Shown here one piece after another: positions 58,691-64,000 of a DNA stretch of 64,000 bases. This DNA is from Eumeta japonica. Lineage: Eukaryota; Arthropoda; Insecta; Lepidoptera; Psychidae. The number at the start of each line of letters is the position of its first letter. The first letter of the stretch is position 1. The stretch spans positions 248,001 to 312,000 of the forward strand of contig BGZK01000535.1 of assembly GCA_005406025.1 (NCBI GenBank). Direction: 5' to 3'. The position numbers and the translations under genes were made by a program. The notes beneath the pieces are model-generated. The model was not told the origin of the DNA. It searched no databases and saw only the letters and a program-made list of their open reading frames with translations.

Positions 58691-60449
58691 CTGTAAAAAC
58701 ACGGAATGTTACATGTCGTGCTCGAAAGTGTGATATATGTCAAAAATATAACGTCTTTAATTCATATCTCACGTTTGTGATAAACAAAAGAAAATAATTC
58801 CATTCTGACGCCGGATCAGAGTTTTGTAGCTGTCGCTACTAAAAATAAATCTCTCACTCAAATGGCATGTTATGAAATAATTTTACAGGATAAATTTGGT
58901 TAAATCGCAATAATAACATATTTATACAATGAATTATGATATTAGAACTAATATTTGTATTAAGCCCAAATTTGCTTTATATCTAATCTGGAACATTAAT
59001 AAATAAATAGAAATACATTTCTATTCTAAACGAAACTGTAGCTTTATTTTTTTTTAATAATCTTAAAATGACTATTATAATATTTAGGTAAACACAGCAT
59101 TAAAGAGTCTCATTGTACTACTACAGAAAAAAAAATTGTTTAATCAAGTTTATGTAATTCAAAATTAGTGAACGAAGCTTTTATAAACTCATAACACATC
59201 TTTACTGTACGGCCCATATAAAAGATTTCAACGGGAGCACCTTGTATAAAACATCTATGCAATTAATTTACAAAGTATTGTATTGTATTGTATTAATATA
59301 TTGTATATATTGTGATATATACCTTCATTAAACAATTGTTTTCATTAAACTTTATAACAGTTAGTACTTATTTGCTTTTTATTTCATTGAGAATTATTAC
59401 GTATTTATTAAGTCGTCCGTTAAAAATAATTTCTTAACAGTTGCCTATATAACTTAATGAAGAAAAAAACTACGTAATTTCATATGCACATAACCTATTA
59501 ATAAACACTAATTTTATAAAACAGATTTGAGATTTTATTATGTTTTTAAAATATATACGTATATATAAAATATAAGTATAGTATTATGTATGTATATCAC
59601 AACTACATCGCTCGATGACGAATACATTTCCATAAGCGGGCTCTATATTTTTATTCGGCCCGAAGTACATACCAGTTTTACTTCTTTATTTGCGTCGTGA
59701 CACATTCCTCAGTAAATCAACTACCTTCGCACCTCAGCTCTGTGCGAAGCGCTCACGATAAATTTATTTCAAAGGCCGATAGGCCAATTTATAAAAATCA
59801 TTGAACTTAAAAACATGTCCCATTAATCTTGTTAGATATCAATTTTGCAAAATAGCTTAGTTTATTCATAAATGGTATGATAATTTGATTATCTTATTTT
59901 ATTGTCTTCATAATTTCTATACATAACAAAAACATCATATTTATTTGTTTTCATTCTTAAAATGATTAATGACATACTAAAATTACAGTTTAAACTATAA
60001 TGTATTTAACTTTTACGAAGAAAATGCGTATATTGGATACGAAGATAGTTACAGTTATTTTTAATGATGCTTTTTTTGTTTCAAGTTCTTAACAAATTTC
60101 ACTAACATAAATTATTTCCAGGCGACCTGCATATTTCTTAGAGTTGTTATACTATTGGAGAAAATTTTAAATATTTGTTGTTATATTAATGTATACTTGT
60201 ACACAATATTGAGCTTCGATGATACAATTCAATGTCGCATTAACCCCGATGCTTCTCTGGAAGTTTATTTTATTATTTACAATAATTTCTTCTATATCTA
60301 TTGGTGTTTAGTGTTTACGATTCATTAGGTATTAAAGGTAAAAAGTTAAATGAAATCAATGAATAGATAAAATGTTTAACTGTTAAAACTGCATAGAATG
60401 GAATATCTTAATTTTAAAAGTGGCCGTAGGCTAACTCCAGGTCTAAATT
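58691..60449. other. CHS1 upstream (5' UTR intron), AT-rich
   Basis: No exon recognised. It should be intronic if the non-coding first exon lies further upstream. Confidence 0.45.
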
Positions 60450-60545
60450 CGCGGCATGCGGTAAGAGCGGGTGGCGGGCGGCGGGCGGGTGGCGGGGGGC
60501 GCGGCGCGGACGCGACAAGGTCAGCGACACAACCCGCTGGACAAT
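60450..60545. promoter_or_regulatory. GC-rich block 7 upstream of CHS1 exon 1
   Basis: A very GC-rich patch (gggtggcgggcggcgggcgg onward) 1.8 kb upstream of the start-codon exon. It could be part of a 5' UTR exon or promoter; no splice donor on the minus strand stands out. Confidence 0.3.
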
Positions 60546-60990
60546 CAACTCGCCTCCATTTGGCTCTTACATTTTGTTAAAATTTTGTTGCATACGAAAT
60601 ACCTTTCGATGATAGTTTACTTATTTAAATCGACCTCATCTTATTTATCTCATGTATTTAGTGTATTGTATGAACAGATACAAATATTCGGAACACAAAT
60701 AAATCAAATCAAAAATATCTTTATTTCGAAGGCGAGGGAAGTACACTTGAAATACGTCATTAATGAATTCTTTTCGACATCAAAGTTTCCATCCATTCCA
60801 AATGCTGATTCTTTATTGCATTAGTGTAATTTCTTTACTTGCTTTCTGTTATCAAAACTAGAGTCAGCACTAGCATTAAATTTTCTGCGTAATGGAGAGC
60901 TATTCCGGTTTGCTTCTTGTGTTTTCAATGTAATTAAATCATATTAAAAACCAGGCACTGACTAGAAATAATTATTTATTTTATTTTAGA

Positions 60991-61042
60991 ATATTAAAAA
61001 ACTTAAAGTACCTGCGTGTGGATACTTTAAGTTTTTCAATAT
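60991..61042. repeat. 20-bp hairpin with one mismatch
   Basis: atattaaaaaacttaaagta, a 12-nt loop (cctgcgtgtgga) and its reverse complement with one difference. Possible transposon end or foldback. Confidence 0.75.
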
Positions 61043-61493
61043 CCTAATATATCATTTTTTCACATTTGTTAACATTAGAAACACTTATGCAGTAATTTAA
61101 ATAAACCGGGTATTAATATTGGTATTTATTTTTAGATAAGACCGTAAGTACCGAGGAAGTTTTTTTTACCACTTTTATAACAAAAAACAATAGCCAGTCC
61201 CCGGCTAAGGTTATCAGATAGTTTTTATTGTATGGAAATGACCCGACTTTACCACATGCCAATATTTTTAGTCTCGAGGCCTTTTAATAATTTTACCTTA
61301 TATACGTTTGGAGAAAACAAATGAATCACCCTTATTCATTTATTGTTGAATGCCACGAAAATTTTATTTTACAAAATTTGACGTATTTTTATTTTGTTTT
61401 ATTCAATTTTTTTTAACATTTTATTGAGAGAAAATAAGTCTCAAGCTTCGATTGTATCATTTCAGAACGTATTAGAGGGAAAATGTACTTACT

Positions 61494-62185
61494 AAAAAAA
61501 AGAGTGTGTGTACTTATGTACACGCGTTAGAAGTTATACTTCTTTGGCGTATGAATAATATTTAAAATAACTCAAATGCAGTAGTAATCGACAATAAATA
61601 TTAAAATCAATCAAAACGATTTTGTTTAATTGAAAATGTTTTATTAACGTAACAATATAACAACACAGTACAAATATATAATCATTATTCATTATGTGAA
61701 TGAGTCAAATACATTTAAAAAAAGAGTGTGTGTACTTATTATTCAATTATTTGTTAGAAAATAATAAGTTCGTTAGAAATATATCTATATATTATACTTA
61801 CATGGTTAACCTCTAATATTTAAAAACACTTCAAATTTTCACAATTTTTCACAACACAATGTTAAAAGTTTACAAATAATGTTTATATATATAATAAATT
61901 GAACAAAAATAATAATTATAGAAAATTAATACTCAAAATTGATTATTCATATGAATACTATATTTTGCAAGAACTGGTTATGAATATAAGTACTATGTAA
62001 TATATAGCATGAACACTCTGTACTATGTACTATATAGTATGAACACTCAGTATTGTAACTGTATTCAGTGTTGAAAATATATTTTTTTATTATTTCTATT
62101 CTGTGGCTAACTTCATCATGTCGTTTGTGCGCGCGCAGCTCACAAATTCACTCTCATCCAAACGTGCCAAAAGAAGTATAACTTC
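61494..62185. repeat. Dispersed repeat with inverted and direct internal repeats
   Basis: The arm gaagttatacttctttggc (61,530-61,548) is mirrored at 62,166-62,185 (gccaaaagaagtataacttc). A 23-bp direct repeat, aaaaaaagagtgtgtgtact onward, occurs at 61,495 and 61,717. The arms are familiar from lepidopteran dispersed repeats. No coding capacity. Confidence 0.55.
61990..62049. repeat. Two tandem 30-bp units
   Basis: gtactatgta.tatatag.atgaacactc. is repeated twice with three differences. A minimal tandem duplication. Confidence 0.8.
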
Positions 62186-62644
62186 AAAAATTTTCATTTT
62201 GTACCCGCAGAGTTTAAATTGCTTCCTGTAATATGAAAATAACAGTCTGTATATCGGAAACCTCCATCTTTTAAACTAAAATTTAAATTTTTAAGGGTAC
62301 TTCCCTATTGGCTCTCAGTGTCTTTGAAAAATATCCTAAGAAAGTCTGCGACTCCAAATTATTGTTGTTACCCTGAGGAAGTTGACTGTGAAAAAAAAAC
62401 AGACATCTGCACGGCCGTTTATCACACGAGTACTCCGTCGTTAATATATCCGAATGGATTACTAAGAATACTAGAATAATAATATTTTTTTTACGTTTTC
62501 GAACGTCATATTACGCAAGTTGGTGCTCCGAGAAAATTCGCATTCGTCTGAATTTCGTCACTTAGCGAAATGTACAAGCATTTCACGAAAACCTAATGCG
62601 GCTATAACGCGAATAGATCTATTAACATAGCTAAGTTTCATTGT

Positions 62645-62785
62645 TGTAAGGTGGCGACTCGTAAGCGAGAAGGCCTTCACCGCCGCGGTGAGAGGCCGTC
62701 TGAACGAACTGGTCTCGCTAAAAGGCTGAACTGTTCGCCGGCTGAACGTGAATGTCGTACGTGTACAGTTCGTCTATAAACAGAC
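62645..62785. promoter_or_regulatory. GC-rich candidate CHS1 promoter/5' UTR exon
   Basis: A 140-bp island of balanced composition (ggtggcgactcgtaagcgag ... tgaacgtgaatgtcg) in AT-rich DNA 4 kb upstream of the start-codon exon. On the minus strand a tttatag box at about 62,780 is followed about 30 nt later by initiator-like ttcac/ttcag words. The same box reads TATAAA on the plus strand, so the direction is ambiguous. Tentative. Confidence 0.3.
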
Positions 62786-64000
62786 AAACAATGATATTCG
62801 TAATCTGTATTTTTCAAGTATAATGTACATTTTTGGTTTTTACGTAAATCTTTGTCTGTTCTGAAACATTAAAGCCTTCCAGAAATTGAGAATCGAGAAT
62901 CATCTTTACAGAGAATTATAAATATATAAAAATGTAAGTTTCTTTGTGAAGTATTTCATAAAATCATTCACTTTTGTTTACTATACATTGTACGTACGTA
63001 CTGTACATATTATTCAATACACTTTGGTTTTTTTTTGTGAATGATAATGGAATCAAAGTAATTAAAACCTAAAAGGACTATAATAATTAAGTTTGTACAT
63101 ATGCGTAGGTTGTACGGCGTGTGCGCAAGTAATAGGTATACCTATATAAAACGTATACGATAAATTTATAACGACAAAAATTTAACACAGTGCACAACAA
63201 AAATGGAAATTTAATTTTCTCAAAAGAAAAAACGTTTTACTATTTTACAAATTTAACTTTAATTTGTACGCTGTTATCTCTATTAAGATATTACTTAAGG
63301 TAGTTTTCCCACAGTCAAACAGAAAAGAAGTCGTATTTTCAGCAATAAAGCAACTTATTTCATTAAGGTTGGTTCTAACTGGTATTCACATCCACCGATA
63401 ACAAGAAGTTATTAGGAGAACAGCTATACTATGATCTCGAAGTCACGAGAGATTGATTCTTAGTAACCTAACTCCATCTATTTCTAAAAAAGATACCTCG
63501 AATGTGTCGCTTATAGTGAACTCTTAGAGAACTAGCTTTATATATCATGATATATTACTATATGTTATTGACATTTTCAGTTGAACATCCATATGACGTT
63601 CTGTTACAGAGTTGATAGTCGCATGGAACACCTTTGTTAGTATTAATTATAAAGTATATAGCTATCTTAGACTTGTTGATAATTAACTATTGAATTCAAT
63701 AAATATTCAATTAAAGAGGGCATTTAACTATCTGACGTGTACATTAGCCATTTAGCTATCTAAAAGCTATATAATAGCTTTTTAAACGCCGAGGTTCATT
63801 AAATTATTGAATGAAGTTTCACAGAAATTATTAATTGGTGGAAATGAGAATGGCTTAATCTCTAGCTATTTGTTTTCTAGCTTATATAAATAAATAAAAC
63901 TATTATTTAAACCATCATGAAATCTTCAATTTCAATTGAACGTGAATTTCATTAAATTTTTAAAGTTGTGGCAAATAAAAATAATGTAAACGTTATTAAT
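62786..64000. other. Intergenic AT-rich DNA to window end
   Basis: No gene seen. Short 'tagctat/atagct' words recur between 63,655 and 63,900. Confidence 0.45.

Noticed and set aside
62775..62780. TATAAA on the plus strand as the promoter of another gene
   Set aside because: No coding exon follows on the plus strand to the window end, and such words are frequent in AT-rich DNA.
1..64000. tRNA genes, CRISPR arrays, bacterial operons
   Set aside because: No cloverleaf with conserved A and B boxes was noticed, repeats lack the regular spacing of CRISPR, and the window is clearly eukaryotic, with spliced genes.

Overview
The window is AT-rich insect nuclear DNA, most likely from a moth or butterfly. 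It holds two recognisable host genes, arranged tail to tail, and many transposon remnants. The evidence for Lepidoptera is a class A chitin synthase whose predicted protein (1,565 residues) and duplicated coding exon 19 match the known lepidopteran gene layout, together with repeat families typical of Lepidoptera: several mariner lineages, a Jockey-type LINE, and 'actagcttttgcccgcg' and 'cggaaccct...gtttcgtc' dispersed repeats. I cannot name the species.

Layout. 1-14,177 is intergenic and filled with decayed mobile elements (mariner pieces, a 5'-truncated Jockey LINE, a second degenerate LINE, a hAT 3' end, a foldback element). 14,178-19,315 (+) is COP9 signalosome subunit 8 (CSN8), three coding exons, 185 residues; its 4.5-kb second intron carries two decayed mariners on opposite strands. 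20,428-58,676 (-) is chitin synthase 1 (CHS1, kkv orthologue), reconstructed here as 23 coding-exon positions, one of which (19) is a pair of 177-nt alternatives. 58,677-64,000 is upstream DNA expected to contain the non-coding first exon and promoter of CHS1, which I could only place tentatively.

CHS1 details. Exons 2-23 are packed between 20.4 and 40.0 kb; exon 1 (start codon) lies 18.6 kb further upstream. All splice junctions but one join in phase. Two introns (4 and 8) use GC-AG instead of GT-AG. The junction of exons 20 and 21 is out of phase by two bases as the sequence stands. The true C-terminus is in a separate last exon at 20,428-20,628; a stop just past the exon 22 donor would otherwise be mistaken for the end. 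The long first intron is dotted with short GC-rich blocks against the AT-rich background and with transposon copies.

The two genes are functionally unrelated as far as is known: CSN8 belongs to the cullin-deneddylating COP9 complex, and CHS1 makes cuticle and tracheal chitin at the epidermal plasma membrane. Their 3' ends are about 0.8 kb apart. No bacterial features, CRISPR arrays, tRNA or rRNA genes were seen.
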